Source of the DNA: an uncultured Lentisphaeria bacterium | Lineage (GTDB): Bacteria > Verrucomicrobiota > Lentisphaeria > JABSQK01 > CAJWLW01 | Direction of reading: 5' to 3' | NCBI GenBank assembly: GCA_913042885.1 | Contig: CAJWLW010000069.1 | Coordinates: 1-18,446, forward strand | Length of the DNA stretch: 18,446 nucleotides | The notes under the pieces: model-generated | What the model was told of the DNA's origin: nothing | Seen by the model: only the letters and a program-made list of their open reading frames with translations | Databases searched by the model: none | Shown: positions 7,322 to 15,412 of the stretch, one piece after another | How positions within the stretch are numbered: the stretch's first letter is position 1 | Layout: each line of letters starts with the position of its first letter | Made by a program: the position numbers and the translations under genes

Positions 7322-9687
7322 CAATTATACCCAGGGTAGCGCTTGATATTTTCGGCAAGCTGTTTGAGAAACCAGATACGCCCCGAAGCGTTCGGTACGG
7401 AACTGAGCAGGACCGGCTGCGACTCGCGCGTCATGTAAAATTCGGCGATCGAGCCACGCATGAGCGTAGCCGAGTAATAGTCGATCACCGGAATTCCGCA
7501 TGTTTCACCGAGTTCCATGATCATCAGTGCATAGGGCCTCACGTCGCGGCGTTTGAACTCGGGAGTCACTGGAGGCGTAACCAGCACAGGCGTTTTTCCA
7601 TGGCGCCACGTATAGTTAATGAGAAAGGTCAGATGGCTCTGGAAATCCCGCAGGTCTGATCCGGCAGTCAAGCCGTGCATACCGATATTCCAAACCACCG
7701 CGGACGCCGGGCTGAGCGCCACGTCATCAAGTGCTTCAAAGGTGCGAATCAAAGCGTTGCCGGGTACTGCTTCGTACGGTGGCAGCGGCAGGTGCTGGAT
7801 AGTCAGATTAAGATTGCCGGCGGCCCAGTCGACGATACTCAGATCGTCAGTCGGATGCCTGGTCGCGGCGATAAAATCATCGACAAGCAGAAAGACGCTG
7901 ACAGAATTGAGGTTGGCAGACGGTACCTCCTTCATAAGACCTTCTCTACGGAAAACTGCAAACCCGCCCCGGTGCCGCAGCCTGCCGACGCTTTGGGCAA
8001 AGGTACCGGTGTCCATCGAATCGAGTAAGTAAATATTGATTGGAGGCGCTACCGGATGGTCTCGCACGGCACACGCCAACTCGAGCCGGTGTACGGCGGT
8101 GTCGGAGAAACCGTAGGTAAAGATGCGTTCGTGCGGTGACCTAGGCAGGGGCTTGCGGACAACCTCGATGATCCGGTCATCGCTGTCATAATAGCGTACC
8201 ACGAATTCAAGGCGCTCCATGATCGTACGCGACGTGCTGGGCAGAAATGCTTTCTCGGACGGGTCGTAGGTTTTGACGTTTTCGACGTCATAAGTCAACT
8301 GCCACGGTACATCGATCGGCGCAAACAGGGGCAGCTCGCCGATATTAAAACGAAGATGGGCATCCTTGGGCGCGGCCCATGTTTCGGGCACGCTCGCGGT
8401 TGCGACTCCTTCATAGCCCTGCGCATCAACGACTTTCATTTTGACTGCGTGTTGTGCCTGCGACGACAGCAGCACCACCGATGTCTTCGGCGGGTTATCC
8501 AGCACAAGATCATCGATCTGTAAGCGCCGTTGCGGGATTTCGCGGCCAAAGAGGTGCCGGGACAGATCGTGCACGGTTGTGGTTACCAGCTCGGTGTCGA
8601 CGCCGGCGAAGCGGATGCGGGTGTCGTATCGCAGCTGGGTGCCGGCATTGACGACGTCGTCGCGATGTTCGACCAGCACAGTGCCTGTTCTGTTTGCCGT
8701 GTACAGTCGTTTGCTGTCGATGAAGCTGAATGGCACCCGATCCCCTTCGGCAATGACGCTCCAGACCAGATCCGGCATCTGTTCATTGCTGGCTATGATG
8801 CCGCCCAATATCAGGTCATGAAAACCCGGATCGAATGTGATCGGGCCGGATGACAGATAGCCGTAGCCGTTGCGCTGCATCGTTGCCCAACTGCCTGCGC
8901 ACTGGTCATCAATGTCGAGAAACCAGGCACCGCTATCGTTGTTTCGCACAGCGAATTCGATAATCTCGGTCTGATCGACGCGCAACAGGGTATGCATCTG
9001 GTAGCGTCGCAGCTGGTGCTTGCCAATCTGTTTTTTGAACGCCGAAACGTTCCTCTCGTTGGGGAACACCTGCAGCTCAAATCGGAACTGCCCGGGGCGC
9101 ACACGGCTGGTGAGGCGACGGAAGTGTTCACAGGTCAGCGGCCGTGCGACGATGCTGTTCGGCTTGTCCTTGTGACGGGTGTGGCGCTCGAGCCGCAGAC
9201 CGATCGGCCGGCGGTGTTGCTGCGAGTAGGTCCGATTATCCGGGGTCTTGAGCAGGTAGCACTGGATACCTACGGCTGCACGGTCATCGGAGGTTGACTG
9301 TTGCTCCATCTGGTTGATTAGCTTTTTGGTCACGGAAATCTCGACAGCTACGTAGCGGCCGTTGACAATCACCGGGTAGAACGTCATCATGGTCGGCTTG
9401 TCGGTGAAGTCGTAGACAGCGATCGATTTGCACTCACCCTGGAGCGATTCCGGAATATCGAGTCGCATGGTGTGATTAGTGCTGAGGGCGGGCAATGCGA
9501 GTAGCCGCACGTCTGACTCATCAACGCGCCAGGCGGGTTTCGGTCCGACCAGGGCGGCGGCCGAGGAGGCGGCGTCGGTGACAGGCACCGCGCCAGCGCG
9601 GTATGGCGCAGTGCAGACCAGGCCAATGAGCAACGCCATGAGTAGTGGCAGTTCGCGCAAGGTTCGGAAAAAATTTTCTGGGACCAT
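7321..9687 (-). CDS. Exported protein with degenerate SGNH-hydrolase-like C-terminus
   Basis: The product is 788 aa. The N-terminus has a charged start, then LPLLMALLIGLVCTAPYRAGA, a signal peptide or membrane anchor, so the bulk is periplasmic. Residues about 60-550 look like several beta-sandwich domains, including a PA14-like stretch near 240-310 (AVRNNDSGAWFLDIDDQCAG, FDPGFHDLILGG). Residues about 590-785 resemble an SGNH/GDSL fold: FLLVDDFIAATRHP (block I position), VVWNIGMHGL (block III position), PVLVTPPVTPEFKRR, IPVIDYYSATL and SSVPNASGR (block V position). Set against family consensus, the catalytic Ser, the Asn of GxND and the Asp/His of DxxH all appear replaced. It sits 25 nt after pilB and is coupled to the GT2 gene, so a role in binding or modifying the GT2 product is the natural inference. 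Fold assignment is moderate and the absence of activity is a hypothesis. Confidence 0.6.
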   Translation of the reverse strand: MVPENFFRTLRELPLLMALLIGLVCTAPYRAGAVPVTDAASSAAALVGPKPAWRVDESDVRLLALPALSTNHTMRLDIPESLQGECKSIAVYDFTDKPTMMTFYPVIVNGRYVAVEISVTKKLINQMEQQSTSDDRAAVGIQCYLLKTPDNRTYSQQHRRPIGLRLERHTRHKDKPNSIVARPLTCEHFRRLTSRVRPGQFRFELQVFPNERNVSAFKKQIGKHQLRRYQMHTLLRVDQTEIIEFAVRNNDSGAWFLDIDDQCAGSWATMQRNGYGYLSSGPITFDPGFHDLILGGIIASNEQMPDLVWSVIAEGDRVPFSFIDSKRLYTANRTGTVLVEHRDDVVNAGTQLRYDTRIRFAGVDTELVTTTVHDLSRHLFGREIPQRRLQIDDLVLDNPPKTSVVLLSSQAQHAVKMKVVDAQGYEGVATASVPETWAAPKDAHLRFNIGELPLFAPIDVPWQLTYDVENVKTYDPSEKAFLPSTSRTIMERLEFVVRYYDSDDRIIEVVRKPLPRSPHERIFTYGFSDTAVHRLELACAVRDHPVAPPINIYLLDSMDTGTFAQSVGRLRHRGGFAVFRREGLMKEVPSANLNSVSVFLLVDDFIAATRHPTDDLSIVDWAAGNLNLTIQHLPLPPYEAVPGNALIRTFEALDDVALSPASAVVWNIGMHGLTAGSDLRDFQSHLTFLINYTWRHGKTPVLVTPPVTPEFKRRDVRPYALMIMELGETCGIPVIDYYSATLMRGSIAEFYMTRESQPVLLSSVPNASGRIWFLKQLAENIKRYPGYN

Positions 9688-9712
9688 ACAGTTCGACCTG
9701 ATCGCGGCTCTG

Positions 9713-11464
9713 TCAGTAACTGATATCGGAGGTGGACGTCAAGCGCAATACTTCGTCGATACTGGTGAGACCTTTCTGAGCCTTACGCCAACCATCCATG
9801 CGGAGGGTGCGCATGCCGTACTTGTAAGCCTCCAGGCGTATCTCTGTATTGGCGGCTTCGCGACAGATCATATCCTCGAAGCGTTCGCTGTTGAGGAAGA
9901 ATTCGTAGATAGCCACACGGCCGCGATAGCCGTTCTGGTTGCATTCGACGCAGCCGGCCCCCTTGGTCAACTCGAGGTCGTCCGGCTCCAGGTCGAGAGT
10001 CTCTGCTATTTCCTCCAGGATACGATCGGGCACGTCCTCGTCGACCACGCGGCAATGCGGGCAAATCCGGCGAACGAGTCGCTGTGCCAGGACAGCCCGC
10101 AGTGATGAGGCGACAAGAAAATTCTCGCATCCCATGTCGACCAGGCGGTTGACGGCACCGATCGAGTCGTTGGTATGCAGCGTGCTTAGCACCAGGTGCC
10201 CGGTGAGGGCGGCGCGGATTGCGATCTCCGCAGTTTCCGAGTCACGAATCTCACCAACCAGTATGATATCGGGATCATGGCGCAGAATGGAGCGCAGCGC
10301 AGCCGAAAACGTGAGGCCGATGCTGGAATGAATCTGGATCTGACTGATGCCTTCGAGCTGGTACTCGATCGGATCCTCGACGGTGATGACCTTGCGTACG
10401 GTTGTGTTGGTCTTTTCGAGGGCAGCATACAGCGTCGTCGTCTTACCGCTGCCGGTCGGACCGGTCACCAGGATGATGCCATGCGGCATTTCGACGAGCT
10501 GACTGAAGATACTCATCTGCTCTTTTTCCAGGCCAAGCTGGCCGAGGTCGAAGAAGATGGTGTTGCGGTTGAGGATACGCATGTTGAGCGTTTCCCCGTA
10601 GCGCGTCGGCATGATCGACACACGCAGGTCGAACTGTTCGTCGCCGAGGCGCACGCGGATGCGGCCGTCCTGCGGCAGCCGTTTCTCGGCAATGTCGAGG
10701 TTTGCCATGACCTTGAGCCGCGACGTGATTGCTGCATGTAGCTCGCGGACCCCGTTGGGCGTCGGAATAATCCGCAACATGCCGTCAATGCGATAGCGCA
10801 ACTGGATCTTTTCCTCGAACGGCTCGATGTGCACGTCCGTGGCGTTCATCTCAAGCGCTTCGAGTAAAATCTGATTGACCAGGTGAATGATCGAGGCAGT
10901 GTCCTGGCTTTCCTCGGCCAGGTCCTCGTCTTCGTAGACGACTTTCTCGATGCGGTCCTGGAGGCCGCGGTCCTGACGGATTTGCATGACCGTCTCAGCA
11001 CCGAGCCCATAATACTGCTTGATGGCACGGTTGATATCTGAGGGCGTTGCAATGACAGGCTTGACGCGGGTAGCCAGAACCAGGCGCATGTTCTCGCGGT
11101 CGCGCATGGTCGGCGGATTGCTGAAGGCCACCGTCAGAATACCGCTTTCCACGCGCACCGGCATGACGCGATAGTGCATGACGATCTTCACCGGGACCGC
11201 CTTGATGGACTCTTCCGGAATCTGCTGATCGGCGAGAATTTCGAAGTCGAAGCCGTTAGCGTCGGCAGCTGCACGGAAAATCGATTCCTCCGAGATGATC
11301 TGCATCTCCATGAGTACGTCAGCCGGACCTTTGCCGATAGAACGTCGTTGCTGGCGGCGCACTTGATCTGCCTGTTCAGAAGTGATCTCGCCCTGCTGCT
11401 GCAGGATGCGAAGAATATCGGTGCGGCCGGAGAAGGTCTTGGTATCGTCAGTTGTCTCAGCCAT
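9713..11464 (-). CDS. pilB: PilB/GspE-type assembly ATPase
   Basis: The 583-aa hexameric traffic ATPase powers pilin or pseudopilin polymerisation from the cytoplasmic side of the inner membrane. The N-terminal MshEN/GspE-N domain spans about 15-150 and carries an RxxQQR-like start and PVKIVMHYRVMPVR. The N2 and catalytic domains follow. Walker A is GPTGSGKT (335-342), the Asp box is ITVEDPIEYQ (about 360-369), Walker B is ILVGEIRDSE (401-410) and the His box is TGHLVLSTLHTND (421-433). A tetra-Cys zinc motif has CPHC (468-471) and CVEC (505-508). Catalytic features are complete and the length is normal for PilB. PilT lacks the MshEN domain, so this is the extension enzyme. The ATG at 11464 has GAGGAG 7 nt upstream. 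It follows the PilP-like gene after an unusually long 186-nt gap and precedes the SGNH-like gene by 25 nt. No platform protein is adjacent. Confidence 0.95.
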   Translation of the reverse strand: MAETTDDTKTFSGRTDILRILQQQGEITSEQADQVRRQQRRSIGKGPADVLMEMQIISEESIFRAAADANGFDFEILADQQIPEESIKAVPVKIVMHYRVMPVRVESGILTVAFSNPPTMRDRENMRLVLATRVKPVIATPSDINRAIKQYYGLGAETVMQIRQDRGLQDRIEKVVYEDEDLAEESQDTASIIHLVNQILLEALEMNATDVHIEPFEEKIQLRYRIDGMLRIIPTPNGVRELHAAITSRLKVMANLDIAEKRLPQDGRIRVRLGDEQFDLRVSIMPTRYGETLNMRILNRNTIFFDLGQLGLEKEQMSIFSQLVEMPHGIILVTGPTGSGKTTTLYAALEKTNTTVRKVITVEDPIEYQLEGISQIQIHSSIGLTFSAALRSILRHDPDIILVGEIRDSETAEIAIRAALTGHLVLSTLHTNDSIGAVNRLVDMGCENFLVASSLRAVLAQRLVRRICPHCRVVDEDVPDRILEEIAETLDLEPDDLELTKGAGCVECNQNGYRGRVAIYEFFLNSERFEDMICREAANTEIRLEAYKYGMRTLRMDGWRKAQKGLTSIDEVLRLTSTSDISY

Positions 11465-11650
11465 TCAGATGCTCCTCAACGCAGTCACGCTGCGGTTGGT
11501 TCTCACGGGGTTGCCTCAATGTCTGCAGCACCATCGTCCGGCAATGCTCCATCATCCACCGCAGATGTCGTCAATTTCCATGCTTTGTACTTTCATGCGA
11601 TTCAGTCGTTTCTCGGCGAGATCAGGCGGTGATGAATGCGCTGCCAGCCG
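11465..11650 (-). other. 186-nt gap in the pilus operon with coding-like debris
   Basis: This is the longest untranslated junction in the operon. Right after the PilP-like stop codon the same frame stays open for about 30 codons (including LAEKRLNRMKVQSMEIDD). In a neighbouring frame the sequence then reads VDDGALPDDGAADIEATP and a stop at 11503. That ending resembles the PilP-like C-terminus (DESPLADTDANVEAAP). A 31-codon ATG frame also overlaps the pilB start. None of these is long enough to call as a gene. The region may be a decayed small gene or a worn 3' extension of the PilP-like gene. The pilB ribosome site lies at its downstream end. Confidence 0.35.
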
Positions 11651-12694
11651 TCATGGTGCAGCCTCGACGTTTGCATCCGTATCGGCCAGGGGTGATTCAT
11701 CGAGCGTAATCGACATGGACAGCTCGACGCGTGACCGCAGAGCGATCGGAATCTCGTTGCCGGCCTTGTCTTCTACGATGACTTCCTTGCGCGTCACCTT
11801 CTTGATGAGGTAGATGTCGAAGTTGGTGCCTTCCTCGATAAATTTGCAATCCCGCGGCGGCGGTTTCGGCGGGCCAGGTGCTCCGCCCATGCCCATGTCA
11901 CCGGGGCCACCGCCCATGCCCATGTCACCGAAGCCACCGCCCATGCCCATGTCACCAAAGCCACCGCCCATGCCCATGTCACCAAAGCCGCCGCCCATGC
12001 CCATGTCACCAAAGCCGCCGCCCATGCCCATATCGTCGAAGCCACCGCCCATGCCCGCAACCGGTTCGGGGATGATCGCCTCGACACAGAGATACGCCAG
12101 GCGTTTACCTTTTGGGGTTATCATGATGCCCTTGAATTCGACGTACTTCGGTTCGGTTCCGTCTTCGCCCTCTGGGGCCTCGTAGTCTTCATCATCGTCG
12201 GGCGGCATGACTTCAGATCCATCCTCAAGTGATTCGAGACTCTCGAAGAAGTCGACGATGATCGGGTTCGTTTCTTCATCGTCTCTAACGGGCTCGGGCG
12301 GGTACTCGGCTTCGACAGAAGGCCGGATAAATGGCACGTCGATCGGTTCGATGATCGACACCAAATCCTCGAATTCACCGTCGATATCGAGGTTCGGCAT
12401 GACAATAATCGGCAGGTTCGGTGCGTGAAACGTCAGGGCGTGGTCGTCCTGCAGATCGATATGTGCGAGTTGCTGCGGAAACAGGAATGTGAAGGCGCCG
12501 TCCGGGAACATCTTATTAGGGAGATGCCGCCCCGGCGGCACCGGTGTTGCCTCGACTTTCCACCTGTTAATTTCGCGGACTGCGAAGAGTACCGCAATGA
12601 TCGCGATGGTGAACACCACCATAAAAATGCCTTTCTCCCAGTCGTGGCGAAACCATTCTCTGATGTTGTCAAAATTTATGTTTCGTGAGTTCAT
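11651..12694 (-). CDS. PilP-like inner-membrane protein with Gly/Met nonapeptide repeats
   Basis: The 347-aa product has one transmembrane helix near the N-terminus (about 21-42, IFMVVFTIAIIAVLFAV), so the rest is periplasmic. An acidic, Pro-rich region follows (about 100-185, including PPDDDEDYEAPEGEDG). Then come KYVEFKGIMITPKGKRLAYL and six full plus one partial copies of GMGGGFGDM (214-274). A short Pro-rich hinge leads to the C-terminal domain (about 283-330), FIEEGTNFDIYLIKKVT followed by EDKAGNEIPIALRSRVEL, which resembles the beta-sandwich of PilP/GspC that contacts the secretin. The position after pilO and before pilB is the usual one for pilP. Its ATG overlaps the pilO stop (ATGA), so it is coupled. 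Canonical PilP is a lipoprotein of about 170 aa; this one is twice as long and membrane-anchored. Family assignment is by position and weak C-terminal similarity. Confidence 0.65.
   Translation of the reverse strand: MNSRNINFDNIREWFRHDWEKGIFMVVFTIAIIAVLFAVREINRWKVEATPVPPGRHLPNKMFPDGAFTFLFPQQLAHIDLQDDHALTFHAPNLPIIVMPNLDIDGEFEDLVSIIEPIDVPFIRPSVEAEYPPEPVRDDEETNPIIVDFFESLESLEDGSEVMPPDDDEDYEAPEGEDGTEPKYVEFKGIMITPKGKRLAYLCVEAIIPEPVAGMGGGFDDMGMGGGFGDMGMGGGFGDMGMGGGFGDMGMGGGFGDMGMGGGPGDMGMGGAPGPPKPPPRDCKFIEEGTNFDIYLIKKVTRKEVIVEDKAGNEIPIALRSRVELSMSITLDESPLADTDANVEAAP
11883..12056 (-). repeat. 27-bp in-frame tandem repeat, six full copies plus a partial
   Basis: On the plus strand the unit reads CCGCCCATGCCCATGTCACC followed by AAAGCC(A/G). 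Copies begin at 11883, 11910, 11937, 11964, 11991 and 12018, with a partial copy from 12045. Copies four and five are identical, the third differs by one base, and the outer copies carry several changes (the sixth reads CATATCGTC). The array encodes GMGGGFGDM repeats in the PilP-like protein. The graded divergence, lowest in the middle, is typical of recent growth by slippage or unequal exchange. Confidence 0.95.
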
Positions 12695-13575
12695 GCGCCC
12701 GGCATGTATTTGAATTTGCTTTTACGATCGCCCGGTGAGGTAATTCGTTCTGTCTTGCTCTCAACGAGCGGCAGGAAACCGCTGCAGACGATGGTCGCTT
12801 CAATCCGGTCGCGGTTGGGGATTTTGGCACCTACTTTGACGAGTCTGACAAATTCCACCGGCAGAAAGTGACCTTCGCCGGTGAGCGCCAGCATGAAATC
12901 GGTAAAATCCTCGGTTGTGCCGCGCACCGTGACGCGGACAGGATATTCCTCGAGGTACGGTTCGAGGTTCACGGCGGTATTGTAGGTACGCAGCGGCAGC
13001 ACGGAGATGTCGGCGTACTCGGTTTCGGTCGCCCCTCCGAGCTTCGGATTGGTCAGGCTGAGGTTGTGCTTTCTGGCCAGTATGGCGACGTTCTTGACGA
13101 CCCACATCGAGGGGATCAGCTGGTACAGTTTGTCGTTCTCGGTGGTGCTGTACTGGGTGCGTCCGAGTGTCTCTTCGTGCAGGACGATGCCCTGCTCGCC
13201 CAACTCGCGGACAATATCGAGGTAAAGGATCTGATAAGCGAGCTGGTTGGCAAGCCTGAAATCGTCGAAGGTATCGTACTCACTTCTGTCGCGCAATTTC
13301 GGAAACTCATCACGTGAGCGATGGAACGCGATAGAATAATTCTCCTCAACGATTGCTTGCTGGCGGCTGCGCTGTTCGCGGAAATGCAGCATATCTGTCG
13401 GCTTTTGCGGATATCGTTTGCTCTTGAGCTTGGCTGACAAGGCGGCGTTTTCCTCTTCAACCACATCAATACGTCCCTGCAAAGGCCGGACAAACAACAC
13501 AAACAATCCGGCAACGAGAGCCAGCATGACGACGTTGTAGATCACTATTTTCTTGTACAACGGACCGGGATTCAT
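12691..13575 (-). CDS. pilO: PilO-like inner-membrane alignment protein
   Basis: The product is 294 aa from the ATG at 13575, which overlaps the stop of the upstream pilMN gene as ATGA; longer in-frame starts would lie deep inside that gene. A short cytoplasmic tail MNPGPLYKK leads into one transmembrane helix (about 10-29). A coiled-coil-like stretch follows (VVEEENAALSAKLKSKR). The periplasmic domain contains YPVRVTVRGTTEDFTDFMLA, the typical PilO/GspM ferredoxin-like strand-helix pattern, and a second strand set near EFVRLVKVGAKIP. PilO pairs with PilN in the periplasm to link the cytoplasmic PilM ring to PilP and the secretin. At 294 aa it is longer than the usual 200 or so, mainly through an inserted helical region at about 55-130. 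Position and topology support the call more than primary identity. Confidence 0.75.
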   Translation of the reverse strand: MNPGPLYKKIVIYNVVMLALVAGLFVLFVRPLQGRIDVVEEENAALSAKLKSKRYPQKPTDMLHFREQRSRQQAIVEENYSIAFHRSRDEFPKLRDRSEYDTFDDFRLANQLAYQILYLDIVRELGEQGIVLHEETLGRTQYSTTENDKLYQLIPSMWVVKNVAILARKHNLSLTNPKLGGATETEYADISVLPLRTYNTAVNLEPYLEEYPVRVTVRGTTEDFTDFMLALTGEGHFLPVEFVRLVKVGAKIPNRDRIEATIVCSGFLPLVESKTERITSPGDRKSKFKYMPGA

Positions 13576-15392
13576 TCGGTTTCGCTGACCTCGGGCTCGA
13601 AGTAAATTTCTTTGAGTGGCAGCCGCAAAGCAAAATCGCGCATTAAGAAATTTCCCCACGGCTTCATTTGGTCCCAATCCTGCCGCTCTCCCTGCTTCAC
13701 ACTGTCGACGTTCTGGAACATGGAGTCTTCCTCCGTGTTCAGATCATCACCCAGCTTGTCAACGTAGATCAGCGGCTTCGCTCTCGGGCCATTCGTATAG
13801 CCGACGGCAACGATCTCCCTCCACGGCTCGATCTGGTTTGTCGGTATGTATTCGTGTTCGGAGAGTGCCGCAATTACCTGGCCGCTGTTTTTTTGCGACA
13901 GCAGCCCGATGCCGCCCATGAGGTTTGCGCGCAGTGGTGGCTGTTCCCGCTTCACCTCCTCTTGCACCTCTACGGGCGGACCGTCATTGTCATAGCTTGC
14001 CTTATCCGCAATAACGACGAACCAGTCCTTTTCGTGCTGCCATCGGCCGAGCTGGTGGACTGATTCGACGAATGTGCGGTTACGGTGGGCGCGGGATACG
14101 AACGGGATGAGCATGTGATTGAAAATATCGATGGTCTCGACCATCGCATCCAGTGCCGGCACGTGTCTTTCACAGGAGGCCAGCTCATCGCGACGGATGC
14201 TCAGCGCGACTTCCTCCAGCGTCAGTGACCGATACGCAATTGCCAGAGAGATCGCCAGAACGAACGACAGGATCCAGGAGCAGGCGATGAGGTGCGGATA
14301 ATTCCGCCGCCGCTTGATCGCCAGCTTGACTTCGTCGGGCGCCGCCGAGATGGGGCAGGCAGCCTCACCGGTATCGAAGCCCTGGAGGGCGAGACCGTAA
14401 GCGATCGGGTAGAGCGCTGCTTCCTGCAGTTCCTGCTGGTGAGTGACTGTCAGTCGGCGGACCGGAACTTCGTACACGGTCTGGAAAAACTCGTCGATAC
14501 CCGACAGCAGTGAACCGCCGCCACACAGGTAAATCTCCGCCACTTTCAAATCCGGATCGTCTTCGGCTTGAGCCTGCATCTTCCACTGTTCGAGACTGCC
14601 CTGGATCTCTGCCGACAGGGCGCGGGCGGTCGCGGTCAGTGGTGAGTTCAGGTCGGACACCAGGATGCGACTGTTGTACTTGACGCTCTCGGCCTCTTCC
14701 TGGGAAACCTGCAGGTGCTGCGCCAAAGCGTCGGTAAACATGTCGCCGCCGAACGGGATGCTGGCAGTGTAGAACACCTGACCCTTCATCAGCAGTATCA
14801 TCGTCGCATTGACGGCGCCGATGTCGAGCATCATCAGCACTTCGTTGCGATTGCGTGCTTCCGGTTCGACATAGAGGAAGGCGTTTGCCAGGCCGATGCC
14901 CTCGAGCGTGATATCGCTGAGGTTCAAGGCGGCGTCTTCGAGTGCCGTGACGCGATGGCGAATCAGCTCCTCGCGGCACAGGCAGATGGCCACGGGCAGC
15001 TTGTACCGGTAGAACGGCTGCTGCGCAACGAAGTCGTTGATGAACTCTTCACCAGAGAGCCCGGCAATCTGACCGGCCTCGTAGCTGACGAGCTCGTCGA
15101 GGCGCTTTTCGCTGCCGGGTGGAAAATCAACCAGCTGGGTCAGCCCATAGTGATGGGGCAATCCGAGAATCGTCTCTTCGTCGGAGAAATTGTCAGCTTC
15201 GAGTATCGCCGCGATACGGCCAGAGATTTCCTGCTCGGTAAACAGGTCCTCTTCACGATTGTTGATGACAATGGTTTCGAGGACAGCGACTTCGTTGTTA
15301 TACTTCTGCAATACCACGATTTTGGTCGTGGCAGTTCCAACATCGATACCGACAAACCGGCGTTTGCGTCGAAATTTCAGTGGCAACTTCAT
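13572..15392 (-). CDS. pilM: PilM-PilN fusion (GspL-like actin-fold inner-membrane protein)
   Basis: The product is 606 aa. Residues 12-345 form an actin-like (FtsA/PilM) domain: phosphate-1 motif FVGIDVGTATTKIVVL (13-28), DIGAVNATMILL (190-201) as the second phosphate loop, and the adenosine motif IYLCGGGSLLSGIDEFF (287-303). After a basic stretch (AIKRRRNYPH) a single transmembrane helix (about 367-388) leads to a periplasmic region of about 215 residues in the PilN/GspL-C position. Classical T4P systems encode PilM and PilN separately and PilM is then a soluble ring; the arrangement here is that of GspL of type II secretion. The start has GGGAG about 6 nt upstream. The 3' end overlaps pilO. 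The periplasmic part is longer than PilN's usual 130 or so and has a poorly conserved Asp/Glu-rich linker (about 465-490). Confidence 0.85.
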   Translation of the reverse strand: MKLPLKFRRKRRFVGIDVGTATTKIVVLQKYNNEVAVLETIVINNREEDLFTEQEISGRIAAILEADNFSDEETILGLPHHYGLTQLVDFPPGSEKRLDELVSYEAGQIAGLSGEEFINDFVAQQPFYRYKLPVAICLCREELIRHRVTALEDAALNLSDITLEGIGLANAFLYVEPEARNRNEVLMMLDIGAVNATMILLMKGQVFYTASIPFGGDMFTDALAQHLQVSQEEAESVKYNSRILVSDLNSPLTATARALSAEIQGSLEQWKMQAQAEDDPDLKVAEIYLCGGGSLLSGIDEFFQTVYEVPVRRLTVTHQQELQEAALYPIAYGLALQGFDTGEAACPISAAPDEVKLAIKRRRNYPHLIACSWILSFVLAISLAIAYRSLTLEEVALSIRRDELASCERHVPALDAMVETIDIFNHMLIPFVSRAHRNRTFVESVHQLGRWQHEKDWFVVIADKASYDNDGPPVEVQEEVKREQPPLRANLMGGIGLLSQKNSGQVIAALSEHEYIPTNQIEPWREIVAVGYTNGPRAKPLIYVDKLGDDLNTEEDSMFQNVDSVKQGERQDWDQMKPWGNFLMRDFALRLPLKEIYFEPEVSETE

Positions 15393-15399
15393 TTGGCAC

Positions 15400-15412
15400 T
15401 CCCGTCACGGGA
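15400..15412 (-). promoter_or_regulatory. Small inverted repeat covering the pilMN ribosome-binding site
   Basis: The plus-strand sequence TCCCGTCACGGGA is an inverted repeat that, in the minus-strand mRNA, folds as a 5-bp stem (UCCCG/CGGGA) with a 3-nt loop. Its distal arm contains most of the GGGAG ribosome site of pilMN, which lies about 6 nt before the ATG at 15392. It could lower translation initiation or be a protein-binding site. The stem is short and may be coincidence. Confidence 0.35.

Noticed and set aside
7325..7332. TATAAT directly upstream of the GT2 ATG on the minus strand
   Set aside because: It lies 2 nt from the start codon inside the last codons of the SGNH-like gene and no -35 box is placed correctly; coincidence of the Tyr-Asn codons.
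11883..12056. CRISPR-like array
   Set aside because: The units are contiguous 27-bp copies with no spacers, and they are in frame within a coding gene.
11814..12185. Plus-strand Pro/Met-rich repeat protein (PMPMSPKPP repeats)
   Set aside because: It is the antisense reading of the 27-bp array; the minus-strand frame is coupled to pilO, has a transmembrane segment and a PilP-like end.
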